DNA from: Martelella sp. AD-3
GTDB taxonomy: Bacteria; Pseudomonadota; Alphaproteobacteria; Rhizobiales; Rhizobiaceae
DNA length: 64,000 bases
Direction: 5' to 3'
Assembly (NCBI RefSeq): GCF_001578105.1
Contig: NZ_CP014275.1
Coordinates: 3,724,501-3,788,500 of the forward strand
Both the position numbers and the translations under genes were made by a program. The notes under the pieces are model-generated. The model saw nothing but the letters and a program-made list of their open reading frames with translations. It searched no databases and was not told the DNA's origin. The number at the start of each line of letters is the position of its first letter. Position 1 is the first letter of the stretch. Shown one piece after another: positions 45,297 through 55,296 of the stretch.

Positions 45297-45373
45297 GGAC
45301 TGCGCCGGGACCCCGCCCCGCCAACAAGACAGACCGGCTGAAGGGCCGGTTCCAGGGGAGGAGATCGCGCATG

Positions 45374-45393
45374 CTGCGCAAACGTTAGCTCAG
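45374..45393. promoter_or_regulatory. Candidate LacI operator of the arabinoside operon
   Basis: CTGCGCAAACGTTAGCTCAG is a CG-centred 20-bp palindrome with 8 of 10 half-site pairs, 44 bp upstream of the binding-protein start codon. Confidence 0.65.
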
Positions 45394-45437
45394 CCCAATC
45401 CGGGCTGTCATAGGATATCAAACGGGAGGTAAGTGAC

Positions 45438-46691
45438 ATGAAACTGAAGGCTCTTCTAGGCGGCGCCGCCATTGCCGCCATCGCTCTGCCGGGTCTGGCC
45501 CAGGCGGAAACATTCTCGCTCTGGGTTCGCTCCGACGGCTCGGAATTCATGCCCAAACTGGTCGACGCGTTCAATGCCAAGAACGAGGACAAGGCCGAAC
45601 TGCAGATCGTGCCGGTGAACGAACTGGTCCAGAAATACGCCATCGCCGCTGCCGGCGGATCGGAGCCGGACGCGCTTTCGCTTGACCTGATCTATACGCC
45701 GTCCTTTGCCCAGGCCGGCCAGCTCAAGGAACTGACGGAATTCGCCAAGTCGCTGCCCTATTACGACAATCTGTCGAAGGCGCATCTTTCGGTCGGCGCC
45801 TATGACGGCAGGATCTACGGCATGCCGTTCTCGGCCGACGCCTCCGTGCTGGTCTGGAACAAGAACCTGTTTGAGGAAGCGGGCCTCGACCCCGACAAGG
45901 CGCCGACGAACTGGGCGGAGATCCGCGAGGATGCGGAAGCGGTCGCGGCTCTCGGCGATGACACGTACGGCTTCTATTTCTCCGGCAATTGCGGCGGCTG
46001 CAATATCTTCACCTTCATGCCGCTCGTCTGGGCATCCGGCGGCGCGCTGTTCGAGGATGAAGGCGCGAAGGCGACCGTGACAACGCCGCAGATGAAGGAT
46101 GCGATCGAGTTCTACCGCGGCATGGTCGAGGACGGACTGGTACCGGCGGGTTCGCAGACGGACTCCGGCTCGAACTTCTTCGCGGCCTTTGCCGGCGGCA
46201 ATATCGGCATCACGCCGTCCGGCTCTTTCGCGATCGGCGCGCTCAACAACCAGTATCCGGACCTTGAATACGGCGTGACCTATCTGCCGGGCAAGGACGG
46301 CGGCTGGTCGTCTTTCGCCGGCGGCGACAATATCGTTGTCTCGGCGAAGACCGAGGACAGCAAGATGCCGGCGATCCAGGCCTTCATCGAATTCGCCTAT
46401 TCGCCGGAAGGCCAGAAGATCCTCGCGCAGAACGGTTCGCTGCCGGTGCGTGACGATGTCGCCGAACAGGCACTGGAAGGTCTCGACGCCCGCTACATGA
46501 TCGCGGCCGAGGCCATGGCCAAGGGCAAGACGCCCTACAGCCCGGTCTTCAACGATCTGATCAATTCGCTGAACGGCCCCTGGGTCACCATGCTGAACCG
46601 CGCCTTCTACGCCGACAGCGCGGCAGAGGTGGATGAGGCCATGGAAGAAGCCCAGGACGAGATGCAGTCGATCATCGACGCATCGCGCTGA
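45438..46691 (+). CDS. Family-1 ABC solute-binding protein of the arabinoside operon
   Basis: Periplasmic sugar-binding protein, 417 aa. Signal peptide of about 23 residues ends GLAQA. Features include SEFMPKLVDAFNAKNEDKAELQIVPVNELVQKYAIAAAGG, GRIYGMPFSADASVLVWNKNLFEEAGLDP and a Cys-rich GNCGGCN loop around residue 182. GGGAGG lies 9 nt upstream of the ATG. First gene of the operon; with GH127 downstream, an arabinofuranose-containing oligosaccharide or glycoside is the probable ligand. Confidence 0.9.
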   Translation: MKLKALLGGAAIAAIALPGLAQAETFSLWVRSDGSEFMPKLVDAFNAKNEDKAELQIVPVNELVQKYAIAAAGGSEPDALSLDLIYTPSFAQAGQLKELTEFAKSLPYYDNLSKAHLSVGAYDGRIYGMPFSADASVLVWNKNLFEEAGLDPDKAPTNWAEIREDAEAVAALGDDTYGFYFSGNCGGCNIFTFMPLVWASGGALFEDEGAKATVTTPQMKDAIEFYRGMVEDGLVPAGSQTDSGSNFFAAFAGGNIGITPSGSFAIGALNNQYPDLEYGVTYLPGKDGGWSSFAGGDNIVVSAKTEDSKMPAIQAFIEFAYSPEGQKILAQNGSLPVRDDVAEQALEGLDARYMIAAEAMAKGKTPYSPVFNDLINSLNGPWVTMLNRAFYADSAAEVDEAMEEAQDEMQSIIDASR

Positions 46692-46715
46692 GCGGCCCTT
46701 TTCCTGAAAGAACAA

Positions 46716-46739
46716 CCGCCGGCACTCAATGGCCGGCGG
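46716..46739 (+). terminator. Stem-loop between binding-protein and permease genes
   Basis: A perfect 8-bp GC stem (CCGCCGGC / GCCGGCGG) with an 8-nt loop, 24 bp after the binding-protein stop; a CTTTT run follows 7 nt later, so partial termination is plausible. Confidence 0.6.
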
Positions 46740-46769
46740 CCACCCTTTTGATGCGAAAGGACTTTCGCC

Positions 46770-47696
46770 ATGTCTGACCAGATGACGGCAGGCGCGGGAG
46801 CGCCCGTGCCGAAAAAGCGCCGGCGGCGACGGCATTCACAGTGGACCGGCCTGATTCATGTTCTGCCCGCGCTGGCGCTCGTCACCGTCTTCTTCATCGT
46901 TCCGCTCGGCATGACGGTGTGGATGTCGCTTCACAAATGGCCGTTGATGGGCCTGCCGCGCTTTATCGGCCTCGACAATTACGAGCGACTGCTGTTCGAC
47001 AAGAGTTTCTGGTCGTCGCTCTGGTTCACAGTCCAGTACACGGTCGTCGTCACCATTGCGCTTTTGGGCTTCGCCATGGCGCTGGCGCTGATCGTGCAGG
47101 GCCAGGGACGCGCGGTTTCCGCCTACCGGACAATCTATTTCCTGCCGGTGGTCACGGGCTTTGCCTCCGCAGCGCTTCTGTGGGTCTGGCTTTCAAATGT
47201 CGATACCGGCCTGTTCTCGCCGCTGGCGCAGGACCTCGGCCTGACGGAGGGCCGGGTGAATATCCTCGCCAATTTCACGCCGGCCTTCTGGTCGGTGATC
47301 GTCATGGTGGTCTGGAAAATGGCCGGCTTCTTCATGGTCATCCTGATGAGCGGGCTGCAGTCGATCCCGGCGGACTATCAGGAAGCCGCGCGCATTGACG
47401 GCGCCAAATGGCTGCAGCGCTTCCGCTACATCACCATGCCGCTGATCCGCAAACCCTTCGCGTTGGCGCTGATCCTCTGCGTTTCAGGTTCGATGCTCGC
47501 TTTCGACCAGTTCTATATCATCCTGAGCGGCGGCCCGCAGAACAAGACGGTGACCGCCGTCTACAAGATCTTCAACGAAAGCTTCGTCTCCTTCCGCCTG
47601 GGTTACGGCGCGGCGCTGTCGATGGTGCTGCTCGTCATCCTGCTCGTCCTCAGCGTGCTGCAGCTAACCTTGCTCAGCGATCGAAAGGACAAATGA
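46770..47696 (+). CDS. Sugar-type ABC permease, MalF class, arabinoside operon
   Basis: 308-aa inner-membrane protein with a basic N-terminal tail (KKRRRRRHS), six helices and the coupling loop YQEAARIDGAKWLQRFRYITMPL. The stop overlaps the start of the next permease gene in ATGATG. Confidence 0.9.
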   Translation: MSDQMTAGAGAPVPKKRRRRRHSQWTGLIHVLPALALVTVFFIVPLGMTVWMSLHKWPLMGLPRFIGLDNYERLLFDKSFWSSLWFTVQYTVVVTIALLGFAMALALIVQGQGRAVSAYRTIYFLPVVTGFASAALLWVWLSNVDTGLFSPLAQDLGLTEGRVNILANFTPAFWSVIVMVVWKMAGFFMVILMSGLQSIPADYQEAARIDGAKWLQRFRYITMPLIRKPFALALILCVSGSMLAFDQFYIILSGGPQNKTVTAVYKIFNESFVSFRLGYGAALSMVLLVILLVLSVLQLTLLSDRKDK

Positions 47697-48589
47697 TGTC
47701 GACCGCCGTTTCATCCCTTGCACAGAGCGCAGCAGCGCCGGCCACCCGCCGCGGCCGCTTCCGCTATCATCGCCTTCTCTTTCACGTAACGGCGACGCTG
47801 GTCGCGACGCTCTTTCTCGCGCCGCTGGTCTGGGTGGTGCTGGCAAGCTTCCGCACGCCGGCGGAATCCACCCAGCCGCCCCTGCCGCCATGGCCAACCG
47901 AAGGCTTCAGCATCTCAAGCTATGAACGGCTTGAAAATTTCGGCCAGTCGGTTCTGCACTATTCGGGCAATTCGCTGTTTGTCGCCGTCGGCACCTCGGC
48001 GCTTACCATCGTCGTGGCAATCCTCGCCGGTTACGGTTTCTCGCGCTACCGCTTCCCGTTCAAAGGCTTTGCCTTCGTCCTCATCCTGTCGACGATGATG
48101 ATCCCGTTTCAGTCGATCCTGACGCCGCTGTTCCTGCTTCTGGCCAAGATGGGGCTTCAGAACACGCTCATCGGGCTCGTCTTCATCTATTCGACGCTGC
48201 AGCTTCCCTTCTCCGTCTTCATGATGCGCAACGCTTTCGACGCGGTTCCGAAGGAGATCGAGGAGGCTGCCCGCATGGACGGGGTCAAGGGCGTGCGCAT
48301 GCTGGTGCAGGTGATGGGCCCGCTGGTCCTGCCCGGCGTGGTCACCGTCGGCCTGTTTGCCTTCCTCAATGCCTGGAACGAGTTTCTCGCCGCCCTGGTG
48401 CTTCTGACAGACCAGTCGAAGTTCACGCTCCCCGTCCTGATGACCGCCGTGCGCTATGGCCGCTACGGCTCGGTCGACTGGGGTGCCGTGCAGGCCGGCG
48501 TCACGCTGATGATGATCCCCTGCATGATCCTCTTCCTCCTTCTCCAGCGCTCCTACATTCGCGGCCTCACGGCCGGAGCGGTGAAATAA
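47693..48589 (+). CDS. Sugar-type ABC permease, MalG class, arabinoside operon
   Basis: 298-aa inner-membrane protein: six helices, coupling loop EIEEAARMDGVKGVRMLVQVMGPL and the terminal TAGAVK. Either ATG of the ATGATG at 47693-47698 may be used; both couple it to the upstream permease. GH127 follows after 22 bp. Confidence 0.9.
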   Translation: MMSTAVSSLAQSAAAPATRRGRFRYHRLLFHVTATLVATLFLAPLVWVVLASFRTPAESTQPPLPPWPTEGFSISSYERLENFGQSVLHYSGNSLFVAVGTSALTIVVAILAGYGFSRYRFPFKGFAFVLILSTMMIPFQSILTPLFLLLAKMGLQNTLIGLVFIYSTLQLPFSVFMMRNAFDAVPKEIEEAARMDGVKGVRMLVQVMGPLVLPGVVTVGLFAFLNAWNEFLAALVLLTDQSKFTLPVLMTAVRYGRYGSVDWGAVQAGVTLMMIPCMILFLLLQRSYIRGLTAGAVK

Positions 48590-48611
48590 GCCCTTTTGAA
48601 AGGACACCAAG

Positions 48612-50536
48612 ATGAACAAGCCTCTCAACGCTGGCGATGCCCTTCAGCCGAAGTCGAAATTCCGCCCGTTATCCGTCAATCAGGTCGAGGTCGGCGGCTT
48701 TTTCGGCCCGCGCGTAGACGTGGTCGCGACCACGACCGCCAAGCTGCTGTTCGACCGCTGTATCGAGGCGCGCATGCTGGAACAGGTCGATCCGGACCTG
48801 CCCAATCCCGGCATCGTCATCCCCTTCGACCACGGCAACACCGTCACCACGCAGATGTTCTGGGATTCCGATTTCGGCAAGAGCATCGAGACGGCGGCCT
48901 ATGCGCTAAACCGCAAGCGCGATGAAGAGCTTGAAGCGCGCGTCGATGACGTCATCGATGCGTATGGCAGATTGCAGGCCGAGGATGGCTATCTCAATTC
49001 CTGGTATCAGCGCATCCAGCCGGGCCAGCGCTGGACCAATCTGCGCGACCGCCACGAACTCTACAATGCCGGGCACCTGATCGAGGGCGCGGTCGCCTAT
49101 TACCACGCGACCGGCAAACGCAAATTCCTCGACATCATGTGCCGCTATGCCGACTGCATCGATGCAACCTTCGGCCCTGACGCCGACAAAAAGCACGGCT
49201 ATCCCGGTCATCCGGAACTTGAACTGGCGCTGGTCAAGCTCGGTCGCGTCACCGGCGAACAGCGCTACCTTGATCTGGCGAAGTTCTTCGTCGACGAGCG
49301 CGGCAGGGAGCCGAAATATTTCGATCAGGAAGCGATTGCGCGCGGCGAGAAGCCGGAGGATTTCCACTTCACCACACTCGAATACTGCCAGGCTCACAAG
49401 CCTGTGCGTGAACAGCGAGAAGTCGTCGGTCACGCGGTCAGGGCGGCCTATCTTTATGCGGGAATGGCCGACGTCGCCACCGAGTTTTCGGACGACAGCC
49501 TTGACCCGGCCCTTGAGGCGCTATGGTCGCACCTGACCGACCGGAACCTCTATGTCACCGGCGGCTTCGGCCCGTCCAAGGACAATGAGGGTCTGACCTT
49601 CGACTATGACCTTCCGAACGAAACGGCCTATGCGGAGACCTGCGCCGCCGTCGCGCTGGTGTTCTGGGCAAGCCGCATGCTGGGCCGCGCGCCCGACGCA
49701 CGTTTTGCCGATGTGATGGAGCGGGCGCTCTACAACGGCGCGCTTTCCGGTTTGTCGCAGGACGGCACGCGTTTCTTTTACGACAATCCGCTGGAAAGCT
49801 ATGGCAATCACCACCGCTGGCGCTGGCACCGCTGCCCGTGCTGCCCGCCGAACATTTCCCGGCTGGTGGCCTCGATCGGCACCTATTTCTATGGCGTGGC
49901 CGAGGATGAGCTGGCGCTGCACCTCTATTGCGAGAATGCAGCCGAAATCGAAGTCGCGGGAACAAAGGTCGGCGTGAAGCAGGAAACGGCCTATCCGAAG
50001 GATGGCCAGATCACGGTTACGCTCACGCCGGAAACGCCCGCCGAGTTTACTCTGTCGCTGCGCGTTCCGCAGTGGGCCAGGGGCTTTTCGCTGACGATCA
50101 ACGGTGAAGCCTCCGATGCAACCCCGGAAAAGGGCTATCTTCGCATCCGGCGTCAGTGGAAGGCGGGTGATACGGTCAAGCTCGATCTTCAGATGGAACC
50201 GGAAATGCTCTATGCCCATCCGAAGGTCGCGCCCGATCAGGGCCGCACCGCGCTGCTGCGCGGCCCTCTCGTCTACTGTGTCGAGGAAACCGACAATGCG
50301 GCGCCGCTCAATGCTTATGTGGTGAAGGACGGCGCACCCGTGACCCTTGATCAGGCCGAAGGGCTTGGCGATACGGTCGCACTCAGCATCGAGGCTCTTG
50401 TCGAAAGCCAGCCGACCGGTGCGCTTTACTCCACCACACCGCCGGAACGGACATCCGCTAGTTTGAAAGCCATACCCTATTATCTCTGGGACAACCGCGC
50501 CCCGGGCCAAATGCTGGTCTGGCTGCGCAGGGAGGC

Positions 50537-50540
<4 letters not shown>
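48612..50540 (+). CDS. GH127 beta-L-arabinofuranosidase
   Basis: Cytoplasmic retaining glycosidase (642 aa) of family GH127, cleaving beta-L-arabinofuranosides. The catalytic cysteine and zinc cluster known from Bifidobacterium HypBA1 is fully present: Glu342 and Cys344 in YAETCAA, Cys410 and Cys411 in HRCPCCPPNISR. An (alpha/alpha)6 barrel spans about residues 20-430 (NLRDRHELYNAGHLIEGAVAYY included) and beta-sandwich domains follow. No signal peptide, so substrate must be imported, presumably by the ABC system encoded around it. Beta-L-arabinofuranose occurs on plant hydroxyproline-rich proteins and in some glycans. The stop overlaps the ATPase start (ATGA). Confidence 0.92.
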
Positions 50541-51640
<1,100 letters not shown>

Positions 51641-51770
51641 CGAACCGCCGGGACAATGGCCGGGGACCTTCCGCGGAAGACCGACGCGATGTCCGGTCAA
51701 CGCCGGCGGAAGCGGGTCTGCCATCGATACCGCATCGAGGAAGGGGAAGGACCAAGTCGGCGAGAGAACC

Positions 51771-51795
51771 GGCATGGCGCTTCGCGCGCCATGCC
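51771..51795. terminator. Bidirectional terminator between the arabinoside operon and phoX
   Basis: A perfect 10-bp stem (GGCATGGCGC / GCGCCATGCC) with loop TTCGC followed by TTTTC on the plus strand, between two convergent genes. Confidence 0.72.
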
Positions 51796-51821
51796 TTTTC
51801 ATGGTTACGACCGCCGCATCG

Positions 51822-53714
51822 TCAGCCAACCAGGCCGTTGTCGTCGCGCTTGATCGCCATGATCGACGAGCGCGGCAGGCCCTCTTCCGCCGGCCAGGAG
51901 CCGCCCGGATGCTGGACGCCGACGAACATGGTGCGCCGGTCGGCCGACCAGCAAAGGCCGGTGATTTCGCCGCCGCGCGGGCCTGTCAGGAAGCGGACGA
52001 TCTCGCCCGTTGCCGGATCGCCTGCGAGCTGCTGGTTGTTGCCCATGCCGGCGAAATCGCCCTCATTGCTGTCCTCGCCGTCGGTCTGGATCCAGACGAG
52101 GCCGCTCGTGTCGAAGGCCATGCCGTCGGGCGAGTTGAACAGATTGCCGCTGTTGATGTTGGACGAACCGGCATAGGCGTCCGAATGGACCTCCGGATTG
52201 CCGGCCATGACGAACAGGTCCCAGCGGAACGTGTCGGAAGCGTGGTCGTCGCCGTCGGGATACCAGCGCACGATCTGGCCGTATTCATTGGCCTCGCGCG
52301 GGTTGGGCCCGCCGACAGGCGTCGCGTCGCCGCCGGCATTGGCCTTGACGCCGCGGTTCTTGTTGTTGGTGAGACAGCAATAGGCTTCCACAGCATAAGG
52401 ATTGACGGCGACCCATTCGGGACGGTCCATCGTCGTGGCGCCGACCTTTGACCCGGCCATGCGGGCGAAGATCAGGATGTCGGCTTCGTCCATGCCGGTG
52501 GTTTCCGGCGTCAGCGCCAGCCATTCGCCGGTCTGGTCGTCGTTGAATTTGGCGACATAGAGCGTGCCGTCATCGAGCAGACCGTCGGTATCGCCGCCGG
52601 CGACATAGGGATTGGTCGAGACGAAGCGGTACAGGAATTCGCCGCGCTCGTCATCGCCGAGATAGACCACGACGCGGCCATCCGGGGCGAGGGTCACCTC
52701 GGCGTTTTCATGCTTGAAGCGGCCGAGCCCGGTGCGCTTGACCGGCGTGCTGTCAGGATCGGTCGGGTCGATCTCGACCACCCAGCCGAAGCGGTGCGGC
52801 TCGTTGGGGTTCTTCGAGGTGTCGAAGCGTGGATCGAACTTTTCGTAGCCATACTGGCTTTCGGCGGCCATGCCATAGCGCTTGTAGCCGGCAGCGACCT
52901 CGTCGCTGTAGCTCGTCTCTTCGGTGGCGCCGAAATAGCCGTTGAAGTTTTCCTCACAGGTCAGATAGGTGCCCCAGGGCGTCTTGCCGGCGCCGCAATT
53001 GCCCATCGTGCCGAGCACGGCGCGACCATCCGGGTCCGCTTCGGTCTGCAGCAGCGGGTGACCGGCGGCCGGACCCGAAATCGCCATCGGCGCATTGTGG
53101 TGCAGGCGGCGGTTGAACGGGCTGGAACGCACCACGGACCAGCCGTCAGCGCCTTCCTTGATCTCGACCACGGTCACGCCCTGCAGGTTCTGCAGCTTCA
53201 GCACATCGGCCGCGCTCTGCGGCACGCCGTCTTCGGTATGCGGCAGGTTGATGTCGCTGTTCACATATTCGTTGTTGACCGCGAGAATCTGGTGACCCCC
53301 GATCTCGAAGGTTTCCATGCCATCGGTGTTTTCACCGAAGACCTTGTCGGATTCCTCGACCGAGCCGCCGGTCTCGTGGTTGAATTCGGCCACGCCGTCA
53401 TAAAGCGGATCGCCCCAGCTCACCAGGACCCTGGCATTGTAGTTCTCCGGCACGTGGAAGGCGTAATCGGTCTGGGCGGCGATCGGCGTGAACGGAAAGC
53501 GCGACTGCGGCGCTGCCGCTTCCGCCGCTCCGCCCGGCAGCAGGCCGGCGCTCATGGCAACGGCGCCCGAGCCGAAGGCGACGACGCCTCCGAGAAAGCC
53601 GCGGCGCGAGATCGCGCGTTCGACCACGCGGTCGAAATCGCTCTCTTCGGGCCGGGGAAAATTGAGTTCGTCCCACGCATCGGCGGGCATCCTGATTGGC
53701 GGTATTTTGGTCAT
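51822..53714 (-). CDS. phoX: PhoX-family alkaline phosphatase (Tat-exported)
   Basis: Calcium-dependent periplasmic phosphatase of the PhoX/DUF839 family, 630 aa. A twin-arginine signal SRRGFLGG (Arg37, Arg38) followed by a hydrophobic stretch to about residue 68 directs folded export. Features of the beta-propeller enzyme: NNEYVNSDINLPHT, TMGNCGAGKTPWGTYLTCEENFNGYF, GRFKHENAEV, RPEWVAVNPYAVEAYCCLTNN and GDDHASDTFRWDLFVMAGNP. ATG 53714 has GAGGGA upstream; an in-frame extension to 53822 is unlikely. A candidate Pho box is 54 bp upstream, fitting phosphate-starvation control. Confidence 0.92.
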   Translation of the reverse strand: MTKIPPIRMPADAWDELNFPRPEESDFDRVVERAISRRGFLGGVVAFGSGAVAMSAGLLPGGAAEAAAPQSRFPFTPIAAQTDYAFHVPENYNARVLVSWGDPLYDGVAEFNHETGGSVEESDKVFGENTDGMETFEIGGHQILAVNNEYVNSDINLPHTEDGVPQSAADVLKLQNLQGVTVVEIKEGADGWSVVRSSPFNRRLHHNAPMAISGPAAGHPLLQTEADPDGRAVLGTMGNCGAGKTPWGTYLTCEENFNGYFGATEETSYSDEVAAGYKRYGMAAESQYGYEKFDPRFDTSKNPNEPHRFGWVVEIDPTDPDSTPVKRTGLGRFKHENAEVTLAPDGRVVVYLGDDERGEFLYRFVSTNPYVAGGDTDGLLDDGTLYVAKFNDDQTGEWLALTPETTGMDEADILIFARMAGSKVGATTMDRPEWVAVNPYAVEAYCCLTNNKNRGVKANAGGDATPVGGPNPREANEYGQIVRWYPDGDDHASDTFRWDLFVMAGNPEVHSDAYAGSSNINSGNLFNSPDGMAFDTSGLVWIQTDGEDSNEGDFAGMGNNQQLAGDPATGEIVRFLTGPRGGEITGLCWSADRRTMFVGVQHPGGSWPAEEGLPRSSIMAIKRDDNGLVG

Positions 53715-53767
53715 GAAAGATCCCTCGTAATTTAATACCATTACGAGATCGACCCTACAGGGCTTTC

Positions 53768-53785
53768 TTGACGGCGGCATGAAAG
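53768..53785 (-). promoter_or_regulatory. Candidate Pho box upstream of phoX
   Basis: Minus strand reads CTTTCAT-GCCG-CCGTCAA, two direct heptamers with 4-nt spacing matching CTGTCAT at 6 and 5 of 7 positions, 54 bp before the phoX start. This fits PhoB binding. Confidence 0.5.
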
Positions 53786-53989
53786 CGCACGGCCACGCCG
53801 CGCCCGAGTGCGGAATATTCAAACCTGAGACAAGCTTTCAGGACAGCGGCAGATTGGACGCCGCGCCCTCCGGCAGAAATCGACCGCGATCATTGTCAGC
53901 TTTCCTGATCGTTTGGAGATCCGCCCGGCGACACCTCCCTTCGGGCACGCAAGGGGCGCTTGTCTTATGATTTTTCCCGGCTTTTCTGC

Positions 53990-54155
53990 GAAGAAGAGCC
54001 ACTGACAGCCGCCTTCCACGCGGCGGTCAGTGGCGGTGGTCGGATCGGTAGGGGGTTGGTCATGAACCGCAAGGAACATGGACCGTGTTAGAGTGTGATC
54101 GGCCACCGTCTTCGCTCAAGGCCTGAACGGATACGCAGCAGCTTTTGGGCTCTGC
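53990..54155 (+). ncRNA. Candidate IS110 bridge RNA region
   Basis: IS110-family recombinases use a structured RNA transcribed from the non-coding end next to the gene. Here a strong hairpin (53998-54034) pairs GCCACTGAC with GTCAGTGGC and GCCGC with GCGGC around loop CTTCCAC, with one internal A-G mismatch, directly upstream of the transposase. Position and size fit; loops that pair target and donor DNA are not identified. A plain terminator is the alternative. Confidence 0.4.
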
Positions 54156-54182
54156 ATGACAAGCATAGGACACGCGAAGATG

Positions 54183-55115
54183 ATGAATGATAGCATCGGT
54201 ATCGATATTTCAAAAGGCCGTCTCGACGCCTTTCGCCTGAGTGACAGGGCGCATCGGGCTTTCGCCAACACACAGGCAGGCTTTGACGACCTGCGGCGAT
54301 GGCTTGGCGATAGCCCGATCAGCCGGATTGTCTATGAGGCTACCGGTCCTTATCACGGCGCCTTTGAATGCGCGCTCGCTTCTGATCTTCCGCTCGTCAA
54401 GGTCAACCCGCTGCAGGCGCGACGGTTTGCCCAGGCACGCGGCAGCCGCGCCAAGACCGATCGCGTCGATGCGCGCATGCTGGCGCTGATGGGGGATGCA
54501 TTTGACCTTCAGCCAGACCCGCCAGTGGAGGAAACCGATCATGAACTCAAGGAGTTGCAGATCGAGCGCACCGCTCTCGTCAGGGACCGCACACGGCTGC
54601 TCAACCGCATCAAGACGCAAACGCTTTCCCTGACGAAGCGGCACTCAAAGGCGCGCATCGCCCAGATCGAGCGCCAGCTCGCGGCAATCCAGGACGAGAT
54701 CGAAACGCGCCTGCGCGCGGATGACGGCAAGGCGAGAAAGCGCGACATCCTCACCTCCATCCCCGGCATCGGTCCGGTGACGGCGTCAACGATCCTGATC
54801 GAATGCCCCGAGATCGGCATGCTTGGCCGAAAGCAGATCGCCAGCCTTGCGGGTTTGGCGCCCATGACCCGACAATCGGGCCAATGGCGCGGCAAGGCCT
54901 TCATTCAGGGTGGACGAAAGTTCCTGCGCGACGCCCTCTATATGCCCGCCCTCGTCGCCATGCGCTTCAACACGCAGATGAGGGCAAAATACGAGGCGCT
55001 GAAAGGCGCCGGAAAACCCGCCAAAGTCGCCCTGACAGCAATCATGCGAAAGCTTATCGAACTGGCAAACGCACTCATCCGCGACGACAGAAAATGGGCG
55101 CAAATGAGGGCTTGA
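54183..55115 (+). CDS. IS110-family transposase (DEDD recombinase)
   Basis: 310-aa recombinase. The RuvC-like N-terminal domain has the DEDD residues Asp8 (IGIDISKG), Glu52 (YEATG), Asp93 and Asp96 (KTDRVDAR); a coiled-coil linker covers about residues 115-180; the C-terminal Transposase_20 domain has LTSIPGIGPVTASTILIE and SLAGLAPMTRQSGQWRGKAF with the conserved serine in RQSG. All catalytic residues are present and there is no frameshift, so the enzyme looks functional. ATG 54183 is chosen; an in-frame ATG at 54156 is possible. Confidence 0.92.
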   Translation: MNDSIGIDISKGRLDAFRLSDRAHRAFANTQAGFDDLRRWLGDSPISRIVYEATGPYHGAFECALASDLPLVKVNPLQARRFAQARGSRAKTDRVDARMLALMGDAFDLQPDPPVEETDHELKELQIERTALVRDRTRLLNRIKTQTLSLTKRHSKARIAQIERQLAAIQDEIETRLRADDGKARKRDILTSIPGIGPVTASTILIECPEIGMLGRKQIASLAGLAPMTRQSGQWRGKAFIQGGRKFLRDALYMPALVAMRFNTQMRAKYEALKGAGKPAKVALTAIMRKLIELANALIRDDRKWAQMRA

Positions 55116-55126
55116 GCAAAACGGAT

Positions 55127-55259
55127 ACTCTAACCTTTTGTCTTTACGCGCGTCCGGACGGAAAACCGGTCTCCACTTTTCCTGGAAACGCTAGCGCATC
55201 GGCCCGAAAATCGGAATCGATTTTCGGAAAGCACGATGCGTAGATAAAATAGGTTAGAG
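55127..55259. repeat. Rhizobial interspersed palindromic repeat
   Basis: 133-bp element bounded by CTCTAACC / GGTTAGAG, with the internal palindrome CGTCCGGACG and a 10-bp hairpin CCGAAAATCG / CGATTTTCGG (55204-55227). The sequence is of the type dispersed in many copies in Rhizobiaceae chromosomes. It directly follows the IS110 transposase. Confidence 0.72.
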
Positions 55260-55296
55260 CGTCCTTTGTGCGTCCGAATGGACGCACGGCGCTCTA
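55255..55296. repeat. Palindromic repeat forming the end of the dctM gene
   Basis: TAGAGCG / CGCTCTA outer arms enclose an 8-bp hairpin GTGCGTCC / GGACGCAC with loop GAAT. The last three bases of the right arm (55294-55296) are the dctM stop codon on the minus strand, so the structure is the transcript end of the TRAP operon. Confidence 0.7.

Larger units (their letters stand above)
53990..55126 (+). mobile_element. IS110-family insertion sequence (approximate limits)
   Basis: One transposase gene with a long structured non-coding left part (from about 53990) and a very short right end, the IS110-group layout without terminal inverted repeats. Exact ends are not determined. The right end abuts a rhizobial palindromic repeat that starts at 55127; an 8-bp GTTAGAGT at 54087 matches that repeat's edge in inverted orientation, so the element may have inserted at such a repeat. 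Confidence 0.65.
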
